Assembly (NCBI GenBank): GCA_024349245.1
Contig: JALDNG010000800.1
Span: forward strand, 21,937 to 85,936
Direction of reading: 5' to 3'
Length of the DNA stretch: 64,000 nt
Source: Neodontobutis hainanensis
Taxonomy: Eukaryota; Chordata; Actinopteri; Gobiiformes; Odontobutidae
Shown here: in pieces, positions 1 through 13,300 of the stretch
Position numbering within the stretch: the first letter of the stretch is position 1
How the letters are laid out: each line of letters starts with the position of its first letter
Position numbers and translations under genes: made by a program
The notes under the pieces: generated by a model
What the model saw: the letters and a program-made list of their open reading frames with translations, nothing else
The model's database searches: none
What the model was told of the DNA's origin: nothing

Positions 1-280
1 TAAATGGTCGTCGTGTAAGGGCGCTGCCATATGGCAAAATACGGCAAAATACAGCAATATACCAACGTCCACCAGAGGGCAGGCTCCAAAGCGGAAATAT
101 AAGGAGAAACCCAATGGCGACTTTACGGGTATAAAAAACATGTTTACAGCCTGGTACAAAAGATGGCCCTGGTCTCTAGAGCTAAGTATTCATTATGTGA
201 CAACTCTGGGGGGTTGAATTTTTTTTATTATTACATCCGTTTATGCTATCTAAAAACTATTGTTTTACTATGGAGTAAAA
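1..280. repeat. Dispersed repeat R1, copy 1
   Basis: This stretch reappears in inverted orientation at about 11650-11930. Both copies share the same order of blocks: a GCGCC/TGGCA-rich end, a segment containing CCAGAGGGCAGGCTCC, a GGAGAAACCCAATGG block, a CTGGTACAAAA block and an A/T-rich end with AACTATTGTTTTACTATGG. No coding potential is seen. It is a moderately diverged interspersed repeat whose family I cannot name. Confidence 0.7.
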
Positions 281-1341
281 TCCGAAAGTCCCGGATGTAA
301 CGGCCATTTTATTGCCGAATAGTAACTAGGAGTACAATGGGTGGATTATATCCACTATATAAACAATCAATGATTGAGTCGATGCTCATTGAATTTTGAT
401 TCAATGCTTCTTGAAAATGAAACACCTCAGAATCATGTCCATAGTCAATAGTATATTGTACATCACCCTACTCCATGAAAGGTTTATGGCACATATGAAT
501 GTGTAAAATGTATTTAATATAATTTGGGTTTGTATTATGCTAAGCCAGAGACGGTGTGCTCTAGTGAGCACGGCTCCAGTGCTTGTGCACACAATGAACC
601 GCTTTACTTTGATAAATACGGACGGTTTGCACGGGATGAGGAGCAGGTCCCCTTCAGGTTGGTGGAGAGCTCCTGCCTCAAGTGGAAGAGTTCAAGTATC
701 TTGTGTACTCTCACCGAAAGAACAAGATCCCGGATACAGGCGGCCGAAATGAGCTTCCTCCTTTTTAATTTAAAACAATACCTAATGATTATCCAAAAAT
801 AAACTGATGTTTTAAGAGAGATATTTAATTAAATTAAACAATATGTCATTTTTCAAACATTCAGTTTATCCCCTTGCCGTAAGGGTGGCCTTTGTGCCAG
901 ACTCCAGAATGTGCATTTGCCATGGTCAGAGTCACTTCTTTTGAGTGAAAAGTGGCGCACACAAGTTTTTTTGTGTAAGCATTCTTTATAAATGAAGCCC
1001 CAGGTCTTGACATTAACAAAACCTGGCTGTATTTAAAGAGTTCCAAGGCAAGAGGCTTTTTAAGATGTCTCATGAATGAGAATAGCTGTTTGTTTCACTT
1101 GAAGTTGACTTGTACTACAAACATGTCCTGAAACTATTGGTCTTAAGGAGTAGAACCCAGAGTATGTTAAACTTGCTGCAGTGAAACAGAGCCCTGTTGC
1201 TGATAAAGGTGAAGTGTCATCGCTCAATATACTCTTTAACCCTAGTCATGTGGAATTAGCAAATTGTTGGTGATCTACTGCCCATAGCAGTGCAGTTTGT
1301 TTATTGTAACTGAACTTAAATCTTCTTTTGTTGGTTTATAG
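276..1341. other. Non-coding stretch upstream of the first exon, with a LINE scrap
   Basis: No exon can be supported here except the acceptor at the right edge. Positions of about 640-765 encode scraps matching the LINE at 31998-32765, first a VGGELL-like block and then TERTRSRIQAAEMSFL. This is a severely deleted copy. The remainder is A/T-rich and unremarkable. Confidence 0.5.
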
Positions 1342-1507
1342 GTTGTTGTTCCGGGCACTACATAACTCCTACCTCTCTGCTCTTTTGAATGGATACACAG
1401 TGGAGTCGGACTCCTACCACAAAAGAACGCTGCAGCGGAACCTGGGTCCTTCCAGACCCAGCAGCCCCGGTGTGGAGCCCTGCAGCCAAGGCTCTGTGCT
1501 GTCCTGA
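1342..1507 (+). CDS. Terminal coding exon of an unidentified gene
   Basis: A pyrimidine-rich tract ends in an AG at 1340-1341. The reading frame that follows uses one base from the previous exon and stays open for 54 codons to a TGA at 1505-1507. The peptide starts LLFRALHNSYLSALLNG and ends in a Ser/Pro-rich tail finishing GSVLS. GC content rises sharply over the exon and falls after the stop, as expected for a real last exon followed by A/T-rich 3' UTR. I do not recognise the family. The gene would run on the + strand with its other exons upstream of the window or missed in the first 1.3 kb. It lies about 1.3 kb upstream of the DAPP1 start. It could also be a chance open frame next to a good acceptor. 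Confidence 0.5.
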
Positions 1508-2791
1508 TGCCCCTGCTCCCTCCACTCCATACCCAAATACACAATTACACTGGAATGATGTCTTAAAGTGTCTTATATTGTTTTGGGTCATGTTATCAAC
1601 GTGTGCTGAAGATTGACTGAGAATATTAATACATGTTTAAGACCAATTATTATTTATTGTAATAGTACTACACATGCCTTGAGATGTTCAGGGGGAGACG
1701 GAGTAAATACAAACCGTTGTGCCTATTTTAACAAAATCTGTGTGTGACTAGGCTATTATTGGAAGCATTTACATGAAATAGTATGTTTGCATTGTTTAAA
1801 CTTGAGTTTCTCTTTATTTTTTAATATTATGAAAGGTTTATTGCACATAAATGTGTAAATGTTATAGTATTTAATATAATTGGGGTTTGTATTATGTCAT
1901 TCCTTAGTCACACTAATCATTAATCAAAAAAGTGTGCAAATTATGTAAGCTGTCGATGGTCTGTCAGAGGACCTCAGTGACTATTGCAATGACGGACTGA
2001 CGCTCCTTTTACCTCAAAGAAAAAGAAGTGTAACTGCCTGTGACTAAACAAATCTAAAAAAAAGAATTTAGCATGTGGCTTGTCAGTGTTTTGTGTTGCT
2101 CATTGTGTGCTTTAAAATTGCTTTCTGTTCAGACTAATGACCAATGGTTGTGTGTGACTTGTCTCTAGAGAATATGTTGTGATAACAAAAACATTTTCAG
2201 CAATAATATGCACCTTTTAATGTCAGATCACACAGGTTTTTTTACATTCAGTCGGGGGCTGCATTAAATTATTGTCCACACCATATCATTACTGTCCAAA
2301 CGTCAATTTGACATTTTCTTTAAAACTAATTATTGGCACTGTTTATTCTATCTGGAGCTTTGACATAAATTCTCCTTCACTTTTAGACCAGAAGTGAAGG
2401 GGAATTCAGACGGGTTTTATGTTGCTTGGGGTTTTTTTTTAATAGCTTTCAAATAACCAGTGTAATGTGTTTTTTTTATAAGATGAATATTTTTATTCCA
2501 GTGACTGACTTTTGTTTACTGATCAACTATTCACACCAAAAGTAAAGATTTCTTATAAAATCACTGTTTCTTTTGTTTTCCTTCACTCAACTCACCAAAA
2601 AGCGTTACATTTACGTTTTTTTTAGTAATTTAAGGCTATGTAAGAAAATAAATATACTAACTTAATATAAAAATGACAGGTTACGCAACGTCTCAGTTTT
2701 TTTCGCAAACATTTCCTGAATCGTTACGTCGCCGCTGCGCTTCACAGGCCATGCGTTCACCTGGCGCTCTGAGGGCCACTCCGCAGAGGAC
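1508..2791. other. Intergenic: 3' UTR-like sequence and DAPP1 upstream region
   Basis: The sequence is A/T-rich with no recognisable exon or repeat. The last 100 bases before the DAPP1 start become CG-rich and are the likely promoter or 5' UTR. Frame-compatible sequence runs upstream of the DAPP1 ATG back to a stop at 2717-2719. An AG at 2746-2747 could be an acceptor giving a longer N-terminus. Confidence 0.4.
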
Positions 2792-5700
2792 ATGAGCGAC
2801 GAGCTGGACACGCTGGGGTAAGTCCGCTCCGGGAGGCTACTGCTGGGGCGTCCTGGCGTTAGAAATCACAATATGTGCTGAAGCGACTTCGATATGGGAC
2901 GTTTGCTCCGTGATCCAGACACTGAGCCCGATCGCGAAGCAAGAGCGGCGGTAGACGCCTGTTGAAAGTTGTCTGACTGGCCAGGTTACTTTCTCGTTGT
3001 ATTGCATACTCAGAGAAATTGGTCCGGGATTGTCCAATCTGCTCTGTATTCTGCTCTGGCTCTTTTATCCCGGGCCAATCGTAGCGAGGAGGCGGGATTT
3101 TGTTTGGCGTCATATTGACAAACATTTTTTCAAACAAAACAGTCAAGATGTCTGCGGCATTTCTGTTCTTAAAGACCCGGACATGTCTTTAAAACCACAG
3201 CAACTTCTCTCCCGATGGCCATGCTGGTCTGGTCAGTGATGACCTTCTCGGTTGGCACTGCCACAGAAAAGCACTGGGCTCATTTACAAATTTCACCCCA
3301 GCCGGGTTTGAACCCACAACCTTCTAACCTCGACATTCGACAACACACTGTGAATCTGAATATCCTTACTTTAACCACAGAGCAGTGATACTTTTAGACT
3401 AATGTGGATAATAGTTCCACCAATAGTTCTTTATTATTTTTATTTTTTTCTCTGAACAGGCCGATGTGCTGAAAAGCAATAATCTACACTACCATTTTAA
3501 CCATTTTAACCATTTTAACCCAGTAACTCGAGTATACACTGGTAAACCTACCACAGAAGGGCTAATGAAACATTTGTCGCCCTTTTGAAACCATCCTCAC
3601 ACACCACGGGACTGGATAAGCCCGAGTGCCCTGGGCCTTAAAGCCAAAAGACGGCACACATGAGCCGTACAGCGAGCGATATGAACCGGGACAATATTTG
3701 TATCTGACAGAATAATTTAAGAACTCCAGCTCAGCTTCAGGACAGCGGTTCTGGACAAACTCGGGTCAATATGCTTGATTGGGTTCAGCATCTGAAGAAA
3801 GGCGTAGCACGTCACAGAGCAAATGTCCAATATCAAACTAACTCCATGGCACTGTTGAGACTTATGCTGATGAAATGTGTAAGTTTCTTTTTCTAAACCT
3901 TTTTTAATGCATTGTTTTTTTAGCAAAATATAAATGTTTTGAACTTGAACTATAACTAGAAGCCTTGTAGTTTTGGATTGCAATATGTTATTTGATGAAC
4001 CATGCAAAACCCAGACCCAGGAGAAGTCTGGCTGCATATGGTCAAAGGAGGGACTAGGGCCAAAATTGATGTTATTTATTTCGTCTGTGCCCTAAAGGTG
4101 GTACCATTATGACTTGTCGCGGCACGCTGCAGAGGCCCTGCTCTTGAACAATGGAGCAGATGGGAGCTACCTCCTCAGGAGCAGTAATAAAGGCCCTGGA
4201 TGCTTCGCCCTCTCTGTCCGGTCAGTTCAGTAGTTCACCGTTTGAGACTTCCTTATGTTAGGGCTGTTGCTTTTATACTCATTATACTGTTCAGATTAGC
4301 ACCCACTAAAACAAGTTTAAATGTTTCTATCATTATAATCTCAAACATACTGTATGTTGTACACTTTGGTAAAACCATCAGCTGAACTAAAATGAGATGA
4401 GGGCCAATTCCTGTCATATCTCATGAACAGGGCCAAGGACTCAGTGAAGCATTTCCATGTAACACGCAGCAACAACAGTTACGTGTTTGGTTTTAACAAG
4501 TTCCCGTCCCTTGAAGATTTTGTGAAGCACTTTGCGAACCAGCCACTGCTGGGCAGTGACACAGGTCAGTCTACAGAATCTGCCAGAAACGTTTATTCTT
4601 ATGCCTTTTTAAAAAATGCACATAACCCAGTGGTGGGAGTTATTTATTAAAAAAAAAAAGGAGTTAGTTATTAAAAGGTTATTAAAATGCTAATCTACAC
4701 TGGTTTTACAAAATACATCTCAACTTAGTAAATGGCACTCGTTACATAAAAAAGAGGCAACTGTGCTTTGACGTATTCCTGTTATTCATTTTGTTCACTG
4801 TAAATAAGAGTATTTTATTTTAGCTTCAAAAACACTGACTCGTGCTGTTTAATTAATGCAACAATTAACTTTGTAACTGCTGTGTTTTGGGGTTAAATGA
4901 ATGGGATGTTTGAGTGAAAGTGCTTTGAGTGCCTGAAAGAAAGGAGACCACTATAAAAACCACTGACGTCTGTGCTTGTCCTGCAGGAACTCTGATTGTG
5001 CTCAAGTGTCCCTACCCGTCGCACGTAGAGGAGCCTTCAATCTACGAGTCTGTGAGGGTCCACACAGCCCTACAGACGGGACGCACTGAGAACGACCTGG
5101 TGGCCAACGCTCCAGCGGTAAACACATTCAAATGATTTTTAAAGACATACATTAGTAGGTGAGTCTAAATGTCCATCCACAACGAGAGAGCAATGCAGGT
5201 ATAATCAGCTGGCTTCAGAATGAACAGTATAAGAGATATTTAATACTAGAGCGGCAAATTTCAGAAAAGCAGGGATTATGCAGTACAGAAATAAAACTCC
5301 AGACAGTATCTGTGGGTCCTGCATTATCTGGATGACTTTTGATCTCAGCCACAGTGATCTGTACAGGTTTTCCACAATGCTCCACGCAAGACACATTCTT
5401 CTCAAAGGAAATTAGCCTGAGGCACGACGAAACACCGAGAACACGAGAGGAAATGACTGACCCCACGAGCACATCGCACGGACCTTGGCTTTGGCACGTT
5501 CCTAGACGTTCAAAAACTGTTTTTAACACTGTCACACAAAACACTGTCATTTTGAAGTGTTGATTCATTATGCCGGGGATTACACAGCTTATACAAATAC
5601 AAACCTATGAGCAGTATATTGTGCTCATAGGTTTACAGACCCTGGCCATTTTTCAGAGAACATGAATGATGCCTCTAAAACCTTTTTTTCACTCATAGTT

Positions 5701-8700
5701 CGTGGTCATAATGACAACAGAAACTACCCAGATGACCTTGATCTTAATACCATATTGCCAACTTCAAAATCAATGACAGTTTAAAGTCTTTGTGGATGAG
5801 GCTCTTTATTTCACAAATGGTAAAGCTGCCCATTCTTCTCGCCAAAAAGCCTCCAGTTCCTGTAAATTCTTGTGCTGTCTTACATAAACTGCATGTTTGA
5901 GAGGCTCGTTGATACTGAGGTCAGGAGACTGAGATGACCAGAACCTTCTCTTTATGCTGCTGTAGCCAATGACAGATCGCCTTGGCCTTGTGCTTTGGGT
6001 CGTTGTCATGTTGGAACGTCATGATTACCTTTAGTATCCATTCAAACCTGTTTGTGTCAACTTATGTTCGTATTATCAGACCAAAGCCACCAGGGTGATC
6101 AGGGTCATTTGGGTAGTTTCTGTTGTCTTAATGATTTAAAAAAAAAAGTAAACACAGTACTTGGCTTCACCCAACCACTAACTATGAGTGACAAAAGTTT
6201 TTAGTTTTATCATTCACAAATTCTGTGAACGTATGAGCACAACTGTATTAATGATTAATAAATAATAAATAAAACGAATAAGGGCTCCCAATAGAACCAC
6301 TTTTTATATTTCTGACGTGGCTCCAAAAAGGTTGCAGACCCCTGCTATAGAAAAAGTACAATTTTAGGGAACTGTTAGTTTTTACTGACTCTTTATTTAA
6401 AGACAGACTGTTTATAGTAAATGCATGAGAATCCCCACAAACGCTTTATACAGACGTTTATCACATATTTCCACATTTTAGAATGTGGACATCACTGACC
6501 TGTGACCCCTGCCGTCTGTCGTTTCCTGTCTCTGCTCTGATCTGACAGGGCTTCCAACAGGATGGATGATATTCTGTGACTGGTCTGAGTGTTATTAGCC
6601 TTAATGGTGGCTCTAAACATTAGCAGACTCTAAACTGTTTGTGTTCTTGCTGCAGATGATGAGGAGAGATGTTTTTCGGTCCTTCATTGAGTAAAATGTT
6701 TGCTTGCCGTAGAGAGAATTTCTAATACTCATTTTTAAGTAAATATGAAGTTGTTGAATTATATATAAAAATGAATATAGGTTATTTTTCTGTTCATAAT
6801 GATGGATTGTGTATGCTGACATAAGAAAATGTTAAAATAATCAGATTTAGCAGAAGGCATGACGTTTTGGTGGGTGGGCACACTAGACAAACAAAAATGA
6901 TCAGTTAAGCCTTTTTTACCTTTGTTCGTTGTTGTTTATCCATAATTTCAAATAAAAATCCCCCAATGGCTTTTTAGTGCTAACCAAGTAACTACAGTAC
7001 TTCAGCACTACTTAGAGACCACATTACGCAAAATATCTAATTGAGTTGAAATCATGTGCTTGGTCAGTAAAAAATATTTCACCTCAAGTCGGACTAAGGC
7101 CTTTTCACATCAAACTAAATCCTAAAAAACACCATTTCTTCTGGACTTCATCATAAGTATTACATTTTTGTTATGGTATTGTAGACTATTCTGATGCATT
7201 TGTACATTGTGTGTCTTTTTAGCTGGGCACAAAGGAGGGCTACCTGATCAAACAAGGGGCTATTGTAAAGGTAAGAGCAACAAAACTGATAGGAGCACAT
7301 TTTTGGACTTTCATATCTCATTTTCTGAGTTTGGAAGTTATTGTCCACATAGACAACATTAATCAAACTCCATCTTTCTTCGTGCTAATGTTGAATGCAA
7401 AATGCAGTGACTTTAATTAGAAAGTCAGGACCAAATTCCACTTTTTATTACTTTAGTATTGTTCAGATTTGTTTTTCTGACACCAAACCTGTGCTGCAGA
7501 ATATCTTTGGTAAAATATGACTTTTCCAAATTTTTTGCAGAACTGGAAACAGAGGTGGTTCACTCTGAACAGATATGAGCTGAAATATTTCCGGGACAAA
7601 GAGGTAAGAGAGTTTAATTAGTTTCCTGAAAGCTGTGGCAGGCAGCTGATTTGAGTTTACTTTTTAGAGTGAGGAGCCCATTCGGACCCTGGACCTGAGG
7701 GACTGCTCTGCCGTTCAGTTCGACTACTCTCAGGACAGAGTCAACTGTTTCTGGTGAGAAGTGTTCAGCTGGTGCTGTTCATAATGCTGTGTACTTTCCC
7801 AGTCAGTCGAGCTTGTTGTCTATATTGTTTAAAAATGAGGAAGTTTAAAAGCAGGAAATGGGGGAGGGAAGGAGAAGTGCTCATGTGACGGCTGTATTCA
7901 GACTCACTGATTGGGTTTAATCAGGACTGGATTGCTTCAACACTACATTTTGAACAGGTTGAACTCAAATTCTGTTCCAGTATGCTTTAAGATGAGCTCT
8001 AATGAGAAAGAATCCCAGGCTGTTTGTTTGTTAATTAGTCCTTTTAGTGCTCAGTAGTAAAAGTGATAGGTTCTGGCTTTGAAGGAACCAGGTTTTTTCT
8101 CTGAGATGTGATTGGCTCAGAGTTGCACACTAACATCCATCTCATGTGAACAAACAGTGGAAATGATGAAATACAGGTCAAAGGTTACAACAACACAGCT
8201 CAGTGGATTAGGTGTCAATCCTAGGAGCAAAGAATATTTTTGAATTGATTTCAATTCTGATACCTTTGACTCTAAATTCTTCGGTGTGTATAATAGACAT
8301 TTACATAACTTACATTTTCCGTTTTAGAAAAGGATAAAAGTTTAAGTCCAGTAGCACCAAGATTCCAAACATTTTAAAACTTAATCTAGGTTTAATTTTA
8401 GCTCCGAGTGAGGCTTATTCTTTGAATTGTCTGCTTTTTAAGATTATATAAGTAAAAATATATATACTACCGTTAAATATAAATAGATTAAACACTGACA
8501 ATTTTAGGACAACACTTGTGTCCAACCCCAGCTCATGTGTAAATCCAATGTGCTTTGTGTCACAGCCTGGTGTTTCCTGAGAGGACATTTTATCTGTGTG
8601 CAAAGACTGGCGTGGAGGCGGACGAATGGATCAAGATCCTAAGGTGGAAACAAGTGAGTGCGTTTTCACACACACTATACATCCCTTATAAAAAAATAAA

Positions 8701-9168
8701 AACACTGGCCTGATCGCACACATTAGACTCAAGTAGCGTTAGTGAGAGTTAAGGTTCTAGAGCCCTAATGTAGCCACTTGGGACAATAATGTTTAAAAGG
8801 GTTTCTAGGACCTAACTCTCAAATGTAAGAATTGGTAAGCTCTGCAGCAGGGGCCTTAGATGGCATCTTCAACAGAAACAAAACAGATTTTTTCTCAAAC
8901 TCTCAGAACAGTGTATAAAGCATTGGTTTATTCGAACACACATACACCACACAGCCACAGGTCATTGAGGAAACGCCAGCAGTTGGCTCTAACTAATGTA
9001 CAAATAAAAAGGGACAGAACCTGGTCAGAAACAGGGACACACATCCAGTCCAGTGTCATTTTGATTTTATTGTGCATTCACACACTAGAAATGGTTCTTG
9101 GCTTAAAAAGTTTGAAACATGGAAGTGACATGTTTGTGTCTCAGTCGCAGATGAGGAAGTGCCGATGA
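2792..9168 (+). CDS. dapp1: DAPP1 (Bam32), SH2-PH adaptor protein, complete
   Basis: The coding exons are 2792-2817, 4098-4220, 4431-4564, 4987-5117, 7223-7270, 7541-7603, 7668-7753, 8566-8653 and 9145-9168. All have GT/AG borders, the phases join, and the total is 723 nt or 240 residues. Residues of about 10-105 are an SH2 domain starting WYH, with the phosphotyrosine-binding Arg36 in SYLLR. Tyr114 in EEPSIYESV matches the known Src-family phosphorylation site of DAPP1. Residues of about 139-235 form the PH domain, with the basic K-x-W-K-x-R-W-F motif that binds PI(3,4,5)P3 and PI(3,4)P2. The family links B-cell receptor and PI3K signalling at the plasma membrane. The C-terminus (SQMRKCR) is short compared with mammals. 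A candidate polyadenylation signal AATAAA lies at 9382-9387. The start is the first in-frame ATG giving the short leader before the SH2 domain. Confidence 0.93.
2818..4097. other. DAPP1 intron 1
   Basis: The 5' part (to about 3250) is relatively GC-rich and could hold regulatory sequence. At 3481-3520 there is a short run of CCATTTTAA repeats. No exon, transposon or RNA gene is recognised. Confidence 0.4.
5118..7222. other. DAPP1 intron 4 with a decayed Tc1-like element
   Basis: About 5610-6245 is a decayed Tc1/mariner-like element on the - strand (separate entry). The rest is A/T-rich without recognised features. The SH2-encoding exons lie to its left and the PH-encoding exons to its right. 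Confidence 0.5.
5610..6245 (-). mobile_element. Decayed Tc1-like transposon fragment
   Basis: The ends read inverted to each other: the left contains GTGCTCATAGGTTTACAGACCC, and the right contains an ACGTATGAGCACAAC block. On the - strand the interior encodes scraps resembling a Tc1 transposase, with SQSPDLSINEPLKH near the usual SPDLNPIE motif, interrupted by stops. It is a dead copy with large internal deletions, inside a DAPP1 intron. Confidence 0.65.
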
Positions 9169-10344
9169 CAGCTGTGAGAAGAGAAACTCAACATGAACGC
9201 ACTGGGACACCACCCATTTTCCATCCAGCTGATTTCTCTCAGCTTTTCTTGCTTGATTGCAAGCTGATTGCTTGCAATCATTTTATAACATGTATTAACT
9301 TCTTTCAACTCTGCAGGCCTAGAGCAATGTTTTGCCTCAATGCAAATGTACTTTATTGCTTTTGAAGTTGTACAGCCGAGGAATAAATTTTACTGTAGTA
9401 ATGGCTGCCTATTTTAGTTCATAGACCAGTTCTCAAACTTTGGGACCACTACTGGTGGTACTTAGGTCACAGGATTTGAGTGAAAATATCAGGACAGGAT
9501 CTTTTTAGTTTTTGCTTCATCCTTATTTGTTTTTATATGTATTCTTACTTGTATTATTTGTATTGTTTATGAAAAAAATAAGTCACTGTAAGTTCCCTGT
9601 AACAAATCCTGGGGCCATTGCACCATATTTCCAAATTAAAATATGGCACAGAAAATATCAGGAAATAAACAGAATTAAGTAAATATTCATAAACTACTGG
9701 AAGCTACTGTACTTTATTCTAAACTACACTTGTCTCACATTTACATTTATTCATTTAGCAGACGCTTTTATCCAAAGCAACTTACATTAAACTTCCATTT
9801 AGCAGTGTCACAGCTGGAACACACCTGGAGGCTAGGTGGGTTGAGTGTCTTGCCCAAGGACACAACAACAGTATGAACTGTGGGGAGAGTGGAATTTAAC
9901 CACCAACCTTCCGGTTGAGAGACAACACTGAGCCACTGTGCCCCACTTCTCCATGTTCTCTAATGCTGCATATGAGCAGTAATATAATCCAATATTAGCC
10001 TGAGATGGTGTTCACTGTGAAACAAAACAGAATTGTACACAAGCCAACCAGCACTGCCCTTGTTCCTGTTCAGAAGAAACCCATTTAATATGTAGCTTAC
10101 ATTGTAGTTACACACAAGTATTTAGAGCATATAAAACATCACTGCACATGCACAATATGATCAACTCAACTGTGGATTAAGGTCAAGTTTTTTAAATATA
10201 TAATATATATTTAATATGTCAAAAACAATTGGTTTCACCAGTATTTTGTGGGCATAATTCTGAAGCAGTTGGACAAGACACGATCTTTACACCACTCCGT
10301 ACGGCTGGTCCATGAGAAGAGCTGTTGAACAGGACATAGCCAGG
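9169..10344. other. Convergent DAPP1/LAMTOR3 intergenic region
   Basis: The two genes end head on here. The stretch holds the 3' UTR of DAPP1, a tRNA-derived SINE at about 9735-9950 and the 3' UTR of LAMTOR3. No additional gene is seen. Confidence 0.6.
9735..9950 (-). repeat. tRNA-derived SINE
   Basis: Read on the - strand the unit begins with a GGGGCACAGTGGCTCAGTG-like head and continues through a CTTGGGCAAGACACTCAAC block. It ends with TGCTTTGGATAAAAGCGTCTG and CTAAATGAATAAATGT. The same blocks occur at about 44911-45030, 51353-51570 and 52610-52765, so this is a dispersed family. The head resembles a tRNA with Pol III boxes. Confidence 0.65.
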
Positions 10345-13300
10345 TCATGTGACCTCCACTACCTGCCTCAGGTCATCTAATAGTGGAGCCAATTCCTTCT
10401 CCAGACTCATGATCAAACCTGTGGACAGTCAAACAAAAATCACAAACCTCTACAAGCCATTATTACAGTTTAGTAGGGATGTGACGCTAACCAGTTCTAT
10501 TGTATTAAACTGCCACAGTATCAATATCTTTATAAAACACATATTCATGTTATTAATTTAATATGTGCTTATTAAGGAAAAGTGAAAGTTACATTTAATA
10601 AAGTGCCTTTATTAAAGTGCCTGTCCATTATTCATGTTACACTTGCATTTATTCCATTTCACAGAAAAATTTGTGCACACTAATGCAGGCGTCCGCTGCT
10701 GCAGGACACCGAGTTAAGATATGTTTTGGGCAAAGGCAGACTGAGCCTGGACTCTGGAATCAGTTAGAGTTTTTGGAGTCGATGAAAGCTACAGCCATAA
10801 CATAAAATTGTATGCATTATTTACTTTTCCAAGCAAACCATATCCTGTTCCATTGTTACTATGTGTTGTTAACTACTTGTTATGTGTGTGCTTTGCTTCA
10901 TTCTTGCAAGAATTAAACCTGATCATTCATTCTAAGACTACCGTACCATCCCTACAGTTCAGTTCTTTAGAAAGCCAACAGACTCACCGGTGTTTGCATT
11001 AGTGCTTGCAATGAAACTGATGACCAGCGGCAGGCGATTGAACTGCACGATCTATGAGCAGAAACACTGGGTTAAGAGTTGATTAAACACTACCAGAAAT
11101 GAGCAAATTATATTTACAAGTGTTTTAAAACATTAACAGGGTTACAAAGTACTCATACTTTTCAGTTGGCCAAGTTTTCTGAAAAGCCTGTCTTTGTATT
11201 GGTCTGAAGTACATTTTCTACTGAATGAGAGACTAAATTTGGGATTTTCCTTATTTGTCAGTTATAATCATCAAAATAAAAAAAAATAAACATTTGAAAT
11301 ATATCAGTCTGTGTGTAATGAATAAATACAATGTACAAGTTTCACTTTTTGAATGGAATTAGAGAAATAAATTAACTTTTTGATTATATTCTAATTATAT
11401 GACCAGCACTTGTAAAACATCCCAAAAAAATAAAAACACAGATGACATTAAAACGGAAAACTATTCAAAATGATAATAAAACAAAGTCAAATGACAAAGA
11501 CTGATGAATAAATACTTCAAATGTAAATCCCGTTTAACTTATGAAAAGGCTTGAGTCAACCAGGAAAAGGAGAAAGTCTTTTTTTTTTTTTTTTTTTTTT
11601 AAACTGAGAAGGCCCAACTCTGAGAATAGTATTTATATGAAGAAAGACTTGTCTTTTACTCCATAGTAAAACAATAGTTTTTAGATAGCATAAACGGACA
11701 TATCAAAAATCACCCCCAGAGTTGTCACATAATAAAAACATAGCTCCAGAGACCAGAGCCATTTTTTGTACCAGGCTGTAAACATGATTTTTACACTTGT
11801 TAAGTCTCCATTGGGTTTCTCCTTATATTTCCACTTTTGGAGCCTGCCCTCTGGTGGACGGCGGTATATTGCAGTATTTCGCCGTATGGCGCCCTTATTG
11901 GAGGACCGTTTAGGAGGTTCCATGAGAGACGCTGATCATGATTTGGGCATGTTTCTCCTAATATCGTGTTGGGCCTATTTATTAAGTACCAGGATCATGG
12001 ATCAGTTTGCATTTGTCAAAATACTTTAAGAGTCAAGTTGCCTTTTTCTGAAGAGGACATGTCCTTAAAATGTTTGTTTCAACGAGACAATGACCCCAAA
12101 CACACCAGTAAACAAGCGAAGTCTTGGTCCCAAACCAATAAAATGAAATGTTTCGGAGTGGTCAGTCCAATCCCTGGCTCTTAATCCAACCGAGAAGTTG
12201 GTTCTGAAGCAAAACCAAGAAATCTAAATGAATTGTGGATTGTTGTTAAAGAATCATGGAGTGGAATAACGGCTGAGAGGTGCCACACAGATGTAAAGCA
12301 GTTTAAAAAAAACTGTGGTCCTACAACTAAATCCTACAAATAAATACAGCTAAATCCTAGAAACAAAAATGTTTGTACAAAATAGTTTTGAGTTTGTACA
12401 GTCAACGGCAGACACTGCTATTTTTCATTCATTCATTCATTCATTCATTCATTTTCTACCGCTTGGTCCCGTTAGGGGTCGCGGGTGACTGGAGCCTATC
12501 CCAGCAGCTTTGGGCCTGAGTCGGGGTACACCCTGGAAGGTGGCCAGTTAGTCGCAGGGCTAACATATAGAGACAGACAGTGACAGACAACCATTCATTC
12601 ACTAGGGACACTTTAGAGTTGCCAATTAACCTGTACATGCATGTCTTTGATCGGTGGGAGGAAGCTGGAGTACCCGGAGAGAACTCACGGTAAAACACGG
12701 AGGACATGCAGACTCTTAACTGAAAGACCGAGACGGCCAAGAATATTTGAGTCCGCCGGATTTTGAACTCACATCCTTCTTGGTGTGAGGCAGGAGTGCT
12801 AACCACTCTGCCACGTGCACTGCTATTTTATTATTATTTTTATATAAAATACACCCCTTTCAACTAATTGCCCAATTGCACAGCCTTAAAAGCGTGCATA
12901 TAATGAAAACTGGGTCTTAGTTTTCTGAGAATCTACTGCACCTACTGGTAACTTGTTTGCCACTTAGAAATAAAAAATATACTAAAAACCTGGACTATTC
13001 TGGTTAGTCACATTGTACTGCTATTATTTTGAACAATACTGTATATTAGAAACAATGCTGCTGCACGGTCTATTTAGTTCTGTGATCACACTTTTGTGCA
13101 GTTGCTTCGCAGTGTGAATGCTGCCATATGAACTTTGGTGCGCATCAAACATGTGCTGAGACTTCTTAAAAAGGCGGCCTCTGGGTCATTAATATGAGCT
13201 AACTGAAATAAATGAGCTGTTTTGTAAACATAGCCTTAAAGTGTCTTGTGATCTTTCTCAGAGGAGACTCAGGTTTAATCAGGCCAAAAGTATGAGCGGT

